A stretch of 64,000 nt of DNA, from contig MU657223.1 in assembly GCA_026770575.1 (NCBI GenBank), positions 126,794 through 190,793 of the forward strand, read 5' to 3'. Positions 55,017-64,000 of the stretch are shown piece after piece (position 1 is the first letter of the stretch; each line of letters starts with the position of its first letter). Position numbers and translations under genes: made by a program. The notes under the pieces are model-generated. The model did not search any database and had not been told where the DNA came from. It saw only the letters and a program-made list of their open reading frames with translations. This DNA comes from Pelagophyceae sp. CCMP2097 (lineage: Eukaryota > Sar > Pelagophyceae).

Positions 55017-55243
55017 CTACACCGTAAAACAGCATTGTCCGACGCCCCCTTTAGGGCATAAAAATGGAAAAGGCCCCGCGCCGCCGCGCAAGAACCCAGG
55101 GAGTGCCCCCGAGGCCCGGCGCGCCGGCGGCGGCGCGATTGTTATTTATAGGGGCCGGGACGCGCGCGGGACGCGCGTCGGGGATTTTGCGAAAGAGGAA
55201 CGACGGCCCCGGCGCCCGGCCCCGGCGCCCGGCCTCGGGCGGT

Positions 55244-55474
55244 TCACCCCTTATGTTTCCGGGACGCTGCGGCGACGAAGAAATCGTCCTCCTCGCCGAG
55301 GTCTTGCTCGCCGGAGGTCGGCATATTGACCCCGCCGGATTTTTCGGGCGGTTCCGCCGCGATGCCGTGGGGGCCTTCGCCGGCGCGCCAGCCGGAGAAG
55401 TAATTGTGCAGCGCCGCCAAATCGAAGCCGCAGCGCCGACAGGACGGCGAACCTACCCAAGGGATGAGACACAT
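55244..55474 (-). CDS. Possible small protein with CxxC motif
   Basis: ATG-started ORF of 76 residues: MCLIPWVGSPSCRRCGFDL at the start, an acidic C-terminus (SGEQDLGEEDDFFVA) and a basic end. It may be an isolated small gene or a 5' exon of the kinase gene. No family recognised. Confidence 0.3.
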   Translation of the reverse strand: MCLIPWVGSPSCRRCGFDLAALHNYFSGWRAGEGPHGIAAEPPEKSGGVNMPTSGEQDLGEEDDFFVAAASRKHKG

Positions 55475-55983
55475 GGTGGTCCTCGAGCGAGAACAAAAGA
55501 AGCTTCGGCTTCGAAAAAGTCAATAGGCAAGTTTAGATGAAGTCTTCGGCGGTTAAATTTCCGTGGCGTCCGTAACTGTCTTCGTATCATGCTGACCTGC
55601 CGAAAAAAATCCTTCCGATCTCAGGAGCTCGGGAAGGACCCCCGGAGAGAGGCGCCTTCGGGCGGCTTCACTCAGCGTAGTCTCGTCGTCAAGTTTTAAC
55701 ACGAAACGCCTCGAAAATCCCGGACATCACTCGTCGTCCACAAAAGCAAAAACGACCGTCCGACCTGAAAAAACACAAGAATGATCTTTTTTTTAAAAGC
55801 TCTGACTTTCGCCTCATTTATCGCCGTGGCGGCCAGAAGGCGCATTTGGGCAGCGAAGCGCGCCTCACCGCTGCGCCTGATCGCGCCGCTGCGGCCTCTG
55901 TGCCAAACTTTTTCGGGTCCAAAGTCTATTTTGCCTCATTTTCCGGAATTTGTATTTCGTCGAAGAGAAAGTCGGAGAATCAC
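55475..55983. other. Intergenic region
   Basis: AT-richer stretch with T runs upstream of the RING-Tubby gene; probably promoter and 5' UTR. No specific element recognised. Confidence 0.5.
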
Positions 55984-57608
55984 ATGAACCCCGCAAGCAC
56001 ACCGCGGCAGGCGGGCGCGGAGCCGAGCGACGTCATTTACCCCATGCCGCCGGCGCTGGCGCGCAACCTCTCGAACAAGAGCCTCTGCCACCTCGCCGAC
56101 GAGGGCAGCGCCTCTCCGGCAATTCCGGCCTATCGGCCGAATTCGCGCTTCGTGGCGCGCGCCGGCTCGGACCATTTCGAGGCGGGGCCGCACCGCGTCG
56201 AGAACTGCGTCATCTGCCTCGAGCGGCTCCGCGCCAACGGCGACGATGCCACGACTGTGCCCTGCGGCTGCCAGCTGCGCCTCGAGACGCCGTCGAAGAT
56301 GCACGTCCAGTGCCTCCGTGAGTCAACCCTCGGCCCCGGCGGATCGGCGTTTGCCCAGGGGCGTGGCCCGCGCGCCGCAGGAAATCATTAAAGCGTCGTA
56401 GGTGCTTGGGTCAACGCGTGCGCCAAGCGGGCCTCGAATGACATCGGGTGCGCCGTCCGCAGAATCTTGACTTTTTGAGAGGGGCTGCGGTCAGTTGGGA
56501 ACCGCCATTCGGACCGCGCCCTCCTCGCAGGCTGGAGCGTGCGCCGACGTGCCCGCTGTGCCGCGCCCAGTTCACGGACGACGCCGTGTGAGTCCTCCTT
56601 TGCCGCAACGCCGCAACGCGGCCGGCTCTTTGCTTTGCGCTTTGCTCGACGGGTCGCGCTTTAGGTTCAACCTCATGATCGCGCCGCGACCACGCCTGTG
56701 CCTGCAGATGCGGCCGTGCGAGTTTGCGCTGGAGGCGCTGCAGCCGGCGGACGGCGCGCTGCGATGCGTGGTGCGGGTCTTGGATCGGGCGCAGCGGCGG
56801 CGCTGGGCCAACCTCGCTTCGTCCGACGCCGCGCCGCTGCTGGCGCTCAACGTCGAGGGCTTGTGCGGGCCGAACGGCGCGCCGCGGCGCGGCAGCGAGC
56901 GGCCTCTCCTCATCGCGCGCGCGCCGCGGCGCCTGGGCACGTCGCGCCTCGCCACGCGCTTTGAAATCGTCGTCCTCGACCCGCGGTGCAGCGACGACGA
57001 CGAGATGCCGCCAACGGGCACCGTGGCCGCGCACCTCACGCGCAACTGGAAGGGCACCAAGTGGGCCGTGCGACGCGGCGTCTGGCGCGCCGCGAAGATC
57101 CAAAACCCCCGGACCGGAAAATCCGAATGACTCCTGTCGTTTACCGCGCCGCTTGTAGGTGCACGACGGGGCGGCCAAGGGCGGCGCAACGCGGTGCACC
57201 GTGGAGTACGCGGTGAACCGGCTGGCGAACCGGCCTCGGTCGATGTTTGTCCAGCTCGGCGACGGCTCGGGCGCCGCAGCCGACGCGGCGCGCGCAGACG
57301 CGCGGCCGCCCGAGGGCGACGCGGCGCAGCGGCGCGGCCTGCGATCGCGCGCGCCGGAGTACAACTCGCAGCTGCAGGGGTTTTGCCTCGACTTCTTTGG
57401 CCGCGCGCGGCTGGCGAGCGTGCGCAACTTCCAAATCGTCGACTCGGGAGCCGGCGCGCCGCTGCTCGACGACGAGACGCGCTGCCTGCTCCTCTTCGGC
57501 CGCTGGTCGCCCGACGAGTTTCACCTGGACGTCAAGGCGCCGTTCTCTCTGGTGGACGCGTTCGCGGTGGCCGTGTCGTCGTACGCGACAAAGCTCGCCA
57601 CCATCTAA
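55984..57608 (+). CDS. RING finger - Tubby domain fusion protein
   Basis: Four exons. Exon 1 (55984 to about 56,316) gives VENCVICLERLRANGDD, VPCGCQLRLETPSKMHVQCL. Exon 2 (ending 56587) gives LERAPTCPLCRAQFTDDAV. Together they complete a RING-type C-x2-C...C-x-C...H-x2-C...C-x2-C set. Exons 3 (56665-57067) and 4 (57159-57608) encode a Tubby C-terminal domain: RPCEFALEALQPADGALRC, ATRFEIVVLDPRC, GTVAAHLTRNWKGTKWA, RCTVEYAVNRLANRPRSMFV, SVRNFQIVDSG, and DAFAVAVSSYATKLATI at the end. Tubby domains bind phosphoinositides. Plant TLPs pair Tubby with an F-box; a RING here suggests a direct E3 ligase with membrane-lipid recognition. Exon 2 to 3 and 3 to 4 joins keep phase; the exon 1 to 2 join does not resolve cleanly. 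Confidence 0.75.
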
Positions 57609-57970
57609 AGCCCGCGCGGCACCCGCGCGGCCGACCGGCGCGCGGACATCGGGCGCCGCGCCAAACGCGCGCCCGCGCCACGCCTCGACGACGCCGCTCT
57701 CAGAGCGGCAGAGGCGCGGCCAAATCGACCGCATCGCGGCGGTTCCTGTATGCTTGCCCAATGTGCTGGGCATCTGTCTCCCCTGCCCCTAGTCTAAAAT
57801 CCCTTCTTTCATGCGGCCGCACTGGCGACAAAGCCAGGTCCTGTCTGACGTCTCGAGCTCGGCCTCCACCCTTGCCTGAAACTTGCTGAATCATTTAGCG
57901 AATTAAAACCTCGCTAATTTCCGCGATCACACTGGCCAGTCTCCGGCCTCTGGTGTGGCCTCGATCCGGC
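57609..57970. other. Intergenic region
   Basis: Nothing recognised. Confidence 0.5.
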
Positions 57971-59854
57971 ATGGACGTCGTGCGGCGGAACGCCTTCGGT
58001 GCCGCCCGACGGCGCCTCGCAGGCGCCCCGCAGCTGGCGGCGCGGGCGGCGCCGCCCGGCGGCCCGCACTGGCAGCAAGGTCGCGCGTACCACCAGTACA
58101 ACCACCGCCTCGCGCGCCTGAACAAGCTCAAGCAGCCCAAGAGCCAGTACAAGGAAAACATGCCCGACGGGTTCCACAAGGCCGTCGTAAGCCGCCCCCT
58201 CTGAGACCGGACGCCACGGAACCGAACGTCACAGGCCATCAATCAGCGCCTCGTGCGGATGAAGCGGGCCGAGGACATCCTCGAAGAGTTCAAGACCGCA
58301 GGCGAGGGGATGCGCGATGGACCAACTTGGAAGACGGGCCCCGGCCCTTGAGGTCCCTCGAGACTACGTCGTCTCGCCGACGGCGTCGTCTTGATGCCGG
58401 GTCCTCTGCTGGGCGGGTCCTCTGCCTTTACAAATATCCTTGAATCAGGCGACAAGTTCAACGAGGTGAACATGGTGACTGCGCTGCACTGCCTCGGGAA
58501 GATGGAGCGGGAAAAGTCGATGGTGCGCGACGACAAGCGCTACGGCCGCATGGTCTGGGTGGCATCGACGTTCTGCGCCGAGTGGTCGCCGCGCCACCTC
58601 TCCGACGCCGCCTGGGCCGTGGCCAAGATCGGCGGCGATATCTCCACGGGCCGCCAGACGTTTTTCCGAGCGGTGGCGGACGAGGGCGTTCAGAAGATGA
58701 ACGACTTCATCCCACAGTCTTTATCCCTCACCGTCTGGGCTCTGGCCAAGGTCAAGGTTTCAGCGCCGAAATTCTTCCGCGCCGTGGCGCTGCGGGCGCT
58801 GCCGCTGGTGCCGGACTTTAACGCGCAAAACTTGGCAAACACCGTCTGGGCCTTTTCCCGCACACGCGTCGACGCCCCGGACCTCTTCCGCGCAATCGCC
58901 AGCCGAGTCTGCGAGCGAAGTTGGGAGCTGAATCCGCAGCACATGAGCAGCATCGTCTGGGCCTTTTCCAAGAAGAAGATTGAAGCGCCCGAGCTCTACG
59001 CCAACCTTGCCGAACACGCCGCCGGCCGGCCGGAGCGCTTCCTGCCGCCGCATCTGGCGACCATGGCCTGGGCCTACGCGAACGTCGGCTTCGCGGCGCC
59101 GGACTTGTACAAAGCGCTACAGCCGCAAGTCCTGAAATCGCTCCCCGCGTTCTGCGCGAATGAATTAGCAAACGTCGCCTGGGGCTACTCCAAAGCCGGC
59201 GCCGGCGACGCGGACCTCTTTCACGCCATCCTCGCAGAGGCGACGCCGAAGCTGCACGACTTTAACCCGCAGTGCCTCTCTCACATTGCCTGGGCCTTTA
59301 CACACAAGGGCTTTGAAGCGCCGCAAATCTTCGACGCTATATCCGCGGCCATCTCCGACAAGGCCACCGCCGCTACGTTCTCGGCGACGAGCCTCGCAAG
59401 CGTCGCCTGGGCCTGCGCCACGGCGCGCGTGGAAAACGCGGCGCTGTACGCCGGAATTGCAGACGAGACCACGCGCCTCGCGCATTCGGACGCGCGCCTC
59501 TTCACCGACGAGGACCTCGACAAGCTCGAGTGGGCCTTTGCCGAGGCGCGCATCGTCGCGCCGGAGCTGCGCGACACCATCGCCGACGCGCGGCGTGTGC
59601 TCCTCGAGCCGCTGCCGCTCGTCGACGAAGTCGACGACGTCGCCCCCGTCGACGCCGCCGCAGCCATCGCCGCCATCAACGCCACCGCCGCCTTCGATGC
59701 CACCATCGTTGCTTCCGCCGCCGTCGACACTGCCGGTGGCGACGCTGCCGCAGTCGATGAGGCCACCGTCGCCATCGCCGCCACCGTCGCCGCCGCCGCG
59801 ACTCCTCCCGCCACGGACGACGAATTGCATTTCACGACCGTTAAATCACGATAA
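57971..59854 (+). CDS. Octotricopeptide/FASTK-like repeat protein, organelle-targeted
   Basis: Exons 57971-58186, 58235-58313 and 58449-59854 join in phase to 566 residues. The N-terminus (MDVVRRNAFGAARRRLAGAP) is a mitochondrial or plastid presequence. From about residue 110, helical repeats of 36-38 residues recur, each with a W-A-F/Y-A/S-K-type core: NLANTVWAFSRTRVDAPDLF, HMSSIVWAFSKKKIEAPELY, HLATMAWAYANVGFAAPDLY, ELANVAWGYSKAGAGDADLF and CLSHIAWAFTHKGFEAPQIF. Such repeats occur in algal and apicomplexan organelle RNA-binding proteins (OPR, heptatricopeptide and FASTK groups) that stabilise or process transcripts. A RAP domain, often C-terminal in these, is missing; a Thr/Ala/Val/Asp-rich low-complexity tail is present instead. 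The second intron (58314-58448) has a GC donor. Confidence 0.8.
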
Positions 59855-60208
59855 CCAGGTGCGCGCTGGACTCCTGTGTACCCTGACGACTAAGCGGTTG
59901 GACTGTTGCTTCGGCGGGACTCTTCGGCAGGGCTCCGAGGCGATCTCTGGCATGTCTCACTGTCTGCTTCGGCGTCTCTGACAGACTCTGCGAGTCACGG
60001 GCCCACGGGCGACGAGGGCCCTCGAGGACTCTTGCTGCTGACTCTGGGGTCCAAGGGGCGAGGCGCACGCTCGAGGCAGCTCCGACGGGGACGACGGCCC
60101 CCCGGAGAAGCGATATCCTTGAGGCTGCGTTAGTGCTTTGCAAAGGCCGCGGCGTCGACGATGAGGTCGCGTCGCGCCGGCGCTTCGTGCCTCGGTGGCG
60201 CGCCACGC
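59855..60208. other. Intergenic region
   Basis: Space between convergent genes. Nothing recognised. Confidence 0.5.
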
Positions 60209-61596
60209 TCAGGTGCGCGCGGCGAGGATTGCGTCGCGGATGGCCTCGTCGCTCGTGTCCTCAGCGGGCGTGCGGCCCTTGCGGTCCAAACTCCACGTCG
60301 AAGCGCCGCGCTCGAGGAGCAGCGCCGTCGCCGCCTGTTCGTCAAACGTCGTTGTACGATTAGACTGCCACCATCGCAAAGCGGCGGCCCACGGCGCTTC
60401 CTCCTAATGAACCCCACCGACTCCATCCCCGCCGCAAAGCCGACTCGATTCGCGCGTTCGGGACCCCCCGCTCCGAAGTCGAGGGCCCCGCCCCACGACG
60501 CTCCTTCTACGCACGGGGTTGAGCTTGAAGGCTGCGAAGTGGAGCGGGTACTGCATTTTGTCGTTGGGTTCGTCGATCGACGCCAGCCCGGACGGCGCGT
60601 CCAGCAGCGCCTTGAGCACGTCGACGTTGCCGCGGCGGGCCGCGCGCGACACCGCCGTCGACCCGAGGAAGCCCTTCAAAGACGCGTCGGCGCCGCGCGC
60701 CAGCAGCGCGCGCACGACGTCGGCGCGGCCCGCGTCAGCCTAAGCGAGTCGTCCACCACGCGGCGAGGGGCGCCCGTTCAAGAGGGACGTACGGCGTAGA
60801 TGAGGGCCGTGTTCGTGGACTCGTCGCGCGCGTCGAGCTGGGCGGCGTCTGCGTCGAGGGCGGCGTCGACCTCTGCCGCCGTCGTCGCCTTGGCCGCGGC
60901 GGACGTGGCCTCCGGCGGCGTCTTTTTCAGAAGTTTGGCGTCGTGGCCGAGGGGGCCCGGGATGTCGCAGAGCTCCCAGAGCCGGCGCGGCAGGAGGCCG
61001 AGGTGCGGCACGCAAAAGTCGGGGCCGTTTTCGCCTTCGTGCGCCCCGAGGAGCGCCGTCAGGGACCCGGCGTTCTTGCCGAACCCGACGTCGTTCGCCA
61101 AAGAGTCGCCGACCATCAGGAGCTCGGTCGTCTGCATGCCCCACTTTTGGGCGATTTTGTCCATGGCCGCGCGGTCCGGCTTGGCCGCGACGCCCGAGTC
61201 GCGCGACACGGCCGGGTCAAAAGCGGACTGAGGCCACACCTCGGCGTGAAAAAAGTCGACGGTCTTCTGCGTGTTGCGCGTCACGACCGCCGTCGGGATG
61301 CCGTGGCGGCGCAGCCAGCGCACGAGGTCCACGGCGCCTGGCATCAGCGCCATCGTCGCTCGACCCTCGGCCTCCAAGCCGTCGATGATGCCGTCGGCTT
61401 TCAGTCGCTCCTCGGTGTTCATCGTCTCGAGCTTCTCCAAGATGTCCTCGTCGTTGGCGACGCCGACGCGCTTGTACATCTCCGCGAGGTCCAAAGTCGG
61501 TTTGATCAGCGTCCCATCGAGGTCAAACACGACGCCCCGGATCTTGGGCCGCACCCGCCCCGAAAACGCCAGCGACATCGTCGAGACGACCCGCAT
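60209..61596 (-). CDS. HAD-superfamily hydrolase fused to ankyrin repeats
   Basis: Exons 61596-60793, 60739-60515 and 60364-60209 join in phase to 394 residues. The HAD part (about 230 residues) has all four motifs: GVVFDLDGTLIKPTLDLAE (nucleophile Asp), IPTAVVTRNTQKTVDFF (Thr), VAAKPDRAAM (Lys) and LLMVGDSLANDVGFGKNAGS (acidic motif). After an Ala/Thr/Asp linker come three ankyrin-type repeats: TNTALIYAVADAGRADVVRA, LLARGADASLKGFLGSTAVS with RRGNVDVLKALLDA, and EQAATALLLERGASTW with LDRKGRTPAEDTSDEAIRDA. Introns begin gtacgt and gtgcgt. The HAD part resembles phosphoglycolate/nucleotidase-type phosphatases; substrate unknown. Confidence 0.85.
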
Positions 61597-62114
61597 GCAG
61601 TTCGGGCGGCCACGCGCGACGCCCGAAGAGCAGGCGGAGTGAGTCAGTGGAGCTGAGCTTCTCTGAAAAGCTTTACAACTTTTTACTTTAAGAAAAGGCT
61701 TCTTTGGCGATGACTTCAGAGAAGGCTTCCTCCTCGCGATCGTTCGCGTTTGAGCGGGCCTTGACTACAATTGTAATTAGCCTTGACCACTTCGGAGTCG
61801 AAGCCATGCATGTATCCTGTACGACGACTCGGCGTGTATACGGAGCACGGTGCGGCCCTCGGGAGGAAGAAGCAGGGGTCGGCGTACATGGCCCTTAATG
61901 GCTTTCTTCGATACGACCGACCCGTGTCAAAGTCCCGCGACTGCGTGATTGACTCTATTGGTAATCATGTTATTAAGCATTTGAATTGGCGGACGTCGGC
62001 CCGCTCGGCACCGACGTGTTCTTTGAAGAGAGCGAAAAGCTTAAGGGATTTCCGTTGACTAAAGAGTCCGTGAGGATCCACGTGTTCTTTGAAGAGAGCC
62101 AGCGGCCGGGGGTC
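61597..62114. other. Intergenic region
   Basis: AT-richer block at 61,660-61,990. tgttctttgaagagagc occurs twice (about 62,019 and 62,082). No gene recognised. Confidence 0.5.
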
Positions 62115-63594
62115 TCATACAGTGAGCGCGAGGATGAGGTCTATGACGCGCGGGTCCGCGATCATGCCGCTGTGCGTCAAGTTCGCAAACGTGACGGCCT
62201 AGGGTGTCATCGCATACGCAGTCGTCGTCTTGATAGCGTGGGAAAGGTCCTTTGGTCGGAGGACGTTTGCGTCGAGGGGCGTTGGGCGACGCGGTCGCGG
62301 CCGGACGCTGGCTTTGGACGTCGCTTGCCCAGGCCTCGCAGACGCGGAGCGACTCGGCGTTGACGGTACCGTCGCCGTCGCCCGTGTGCACTTTCGGGGC
62401 CTTGGCCCAGTCTTTAGAGTAGTCCAAACGGAGCGGCGTCGCGACGCCCAAACTGTACAGACACGTCGAGTTGACTCCTGGGTCCACCGCCGCGTCGGGG
62501 ATGAGTCGCCGGATTCGCGCGTGGACCTTTGGGCCGACGGCGTAGCCGACGTCTTCTAAGAAGTCATCGACGTCGTCTGCCGTGTAGTCCCTATCCGGCG
62601 TCCGCACGAGCACTTTGCCGGCCCAGGGCGACAGCGGGCCCGGCGTGGGGAGCATCCAATGGTTCGTCTCGTACGACCGCTGCTCGTCGCGCAGCGCGGA
62701 CGCGGAGACGGGCAAACCCTCGGCGTCGCCCGAAGCGAAGAGCCGCAGCTCCTTGGCCGCGCCTGAAGGTAGAGTGTAGTGGCAAGTCTCATCAACGAGC
62801 CCCCAAGACCGGCTCAGGGGTGCACGGTCCCGTGCTCGGAGGATCCAACACGCTCGTCGGACGCCTCGCCTGCGAGCGGCGCCGAGATGGGGGTCCATTG
62901 GCGGATGTATCGGAGCTTCCATTCCGCGGTCATCTGCGACAGGAAATAATAACATTGCAGGCCACCCATCGAGTGCGACAATAGCGTCGCGCGCTCGCCC
63001 GAATTCAAAACCGTCTCCTCGACGAGCAGGCGGACCGCGTCGAAGTACCTGGCAAAAGCTGGCGTCGAGCAGGCGGATGGCGTCGGCAGGGGCAGAGCGG
63101 GGTCCTCAGACGCACATTTTGCCTTGGAACGCCGGCGTTTCGTCGCCGCGTTTGGAGATGTCGGCGTCGGGCCCGTAGCGGAAGTCGTAGGGCGCGCCGC
63201 GGAGCGTCTTGTTCTTCTCGTAGCCCGCTTTTACGAGTTCCGCGACCATGGCCGCAAAGGCCTTAGTCTGTGCCGGAAGGCGCGGGTCCAGGCTCTCCAG
63301 CGAAGACGTGTCTCCAAAGCCAGGCACGCGCGTGGCGACGCCCGGCGCGTTTCTTGCAAAGCCGTCTTCGTCGACGGCCAGCCGTATGTTGTCGGCCCAG
63401 CAGGTCGTCCCGGCTATCAAGCCGCCGAGATTCAGCCAAAGAGGAAACCAGCCCGCCTTCAAGGCGCAGTACCAGGCCACGCCGGCGGGCTTGTCCAGCC
63501 GCGCCTCGAGCCGGTTCGAGCCGTCACCGGGGATAATGATAATCGGGCTCCGCGATAAGGCCCCGACCAGCAGGGCCAGCCCGAGGACCCGCAT
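62115..63594 (-). CDS. LCAT/PDAT-family acyltransferase or phospholipase
   Basis: Exons 63594-63116, 63048-62852, 62762-62320 and 62198-62115 join in phase to 400 residues. A short hydrophobic N-terminus (MRVLGLALLVGALSRSP) is a signal peptide. Family blocks: PIIIIPGDGSNRLEARLDK, CWADNIRLAVDEDG, LRGAPYDFRYGPDAD, nucleophile elbow TLLSHSMGGLQCYYFL, QWTPISAPLAGEA, HTGDGDGTVNAESL (acid Asp) and ANLTHSGMIADPRVID (catalytic His on its own last exon). LCAT-like enzymes move acyl groups from phospholipids to sterols or diacylglycerol, or act as phospholipase A. Length is short and lid regions are reduced, so plant LCAT-like phospholipases are as near as LCAT itself. Introns begin gtgcgt, gtgttg and gtccaa. 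Confidence 0.9.
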
Positions 63595-63761
63595 CCTCGA
63601 CCGCGACAGCGGGGTCCTGCAACGTCAGCGGACCGCCCAGTGGGGACGTCGACCCTCGCAAAGGCCGGGACCCGGGCACTGGGCACGCTGCCTGACAGCT
63701 CTGAGGTGACGGTCGTGTTCTTCCCGAGTTTATCGCCAAATTGGGGAAGATTTTCATATCA

Positions 63762-64000
63762 TATTACAAGAGCGCGCCGGAGGCACACGGAGGACCCGAA
63801 GGATACAGCCAAATCCCATTGCAATGCCCACGTAAATAATTGAAATTATTTAACTAATCGCTGAACTTTCAAATCCTCCTTATCTTTATTTTTATTATTT
63901 TATTTCTTATTGAGCTATTTATTTTTTCTTTTTTTTGCGGCCGACCAGATTCGAACCTGTGACCAAAAACTTCTTCTATGATGATTCCAATGAGGCTCCT
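63762..64000 (-). repeat. Dispersed repeat, copy 2 (inverted, runs off the window)
   Basis: Reverse complement of 14545-14847, including the exact B-box word GGTTCGAA(T/C) region, the A/T-rich tract and the cctccgtgtgcctccggcg block. It lacks the (ATA)n insertion of copy 1. It is cut by the window end inside the tRNA-like head. Confidence 0.85.

Overview
This is a nuclear genome segment from a eukaryote, most likely a GC-rich photosynthetic stramenopile such as a pelagophyte-like alga. The evidence is intron-split genes on both strands, introns of roughly 50-190 nt whose donors are mostly GTGCG, and purely eukaryotic housekeeping genes (26S proteasome Rpn5, Sec24, a Qc-SNARE, battenin/CLN3, an ARL2-binding protein). 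One preprotein starts with a signal peptide followed by an AFAP-type motif (CAFAPQSF), the hallmark of proteins sent into a heterokont complex plastid, and an FtsH protease has a similar hydrophobic, Ala-rich leader. The species assignment is inference.

Layout. 1-11.5 kb is dense in genes: histidine phosphatase (partial), DUF3755/SANT protein, alternative oxidase, PDZ plus JmjC/cupin-like protein, ARL2BP, armadillo-like protein, KH protein and an enoyl-CoA hydratase-like protein. 11.6-16.7 kb is an AT-richer, gene-poor island of mobile and repeated DNA. It holds a TA-flanked MITE, a 0.7-kb foldback element, 28-bp inverted repeats 2.5 kb apart, a decayed beta-repeat ORF, a tRNA-like repeat and a 10-N assembly gap. 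16.7-32 kb holds UDP-glucuronate epimerase, CLN3, DusA, Rpn5, an AIF-like flavoprotein and a very large multidomain protein. 32-49.6 kb holds FtsH, an unknown plastid protein, a Qc-SNARE, Sec24, a myristoylation-type unknown, a GT2 glycosyltransferase and an F-box/LRR protein. 49.7-64 kb holds an ABHD17-like hydrolase, a tandem SpoVS-domain protein, a hybrid histidine kinase, a RING-Tubby protein, an octotricopeptide/FASTK-like repeat protein, a HAD-ankyrin protein and an LCAT-family enzyme. The window ends in an inverted second copy of the tRNA-like repeat.

The most striking locus is 25,995-32,020. A Zc3h12/Regnase-type NYN ribonuclease domain with its acidic residues intact lies upstream of an RRM-like segment, a VWA domain, a complete E2 ubiquitin-conjugating fold, a U-box-like segment and a MYND zinc finger, apparently in one gene. 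I know of no described protein with this order. It reads as a candidate all-in-one RNA decay and ubiquitination factor. Other uncommon architectures are RING-Tubby, tandem SpoVS in a eukaryote, HAD-ankyrin and PDZ-JmjC.

Genes are not in operons. Exon joins were worked out by hand from reading phase, splice dinucleotides and family motifs. Joins described as in phase were checked by counting bases. Most 5' ends are the first plausible ATG. No database search was possible.
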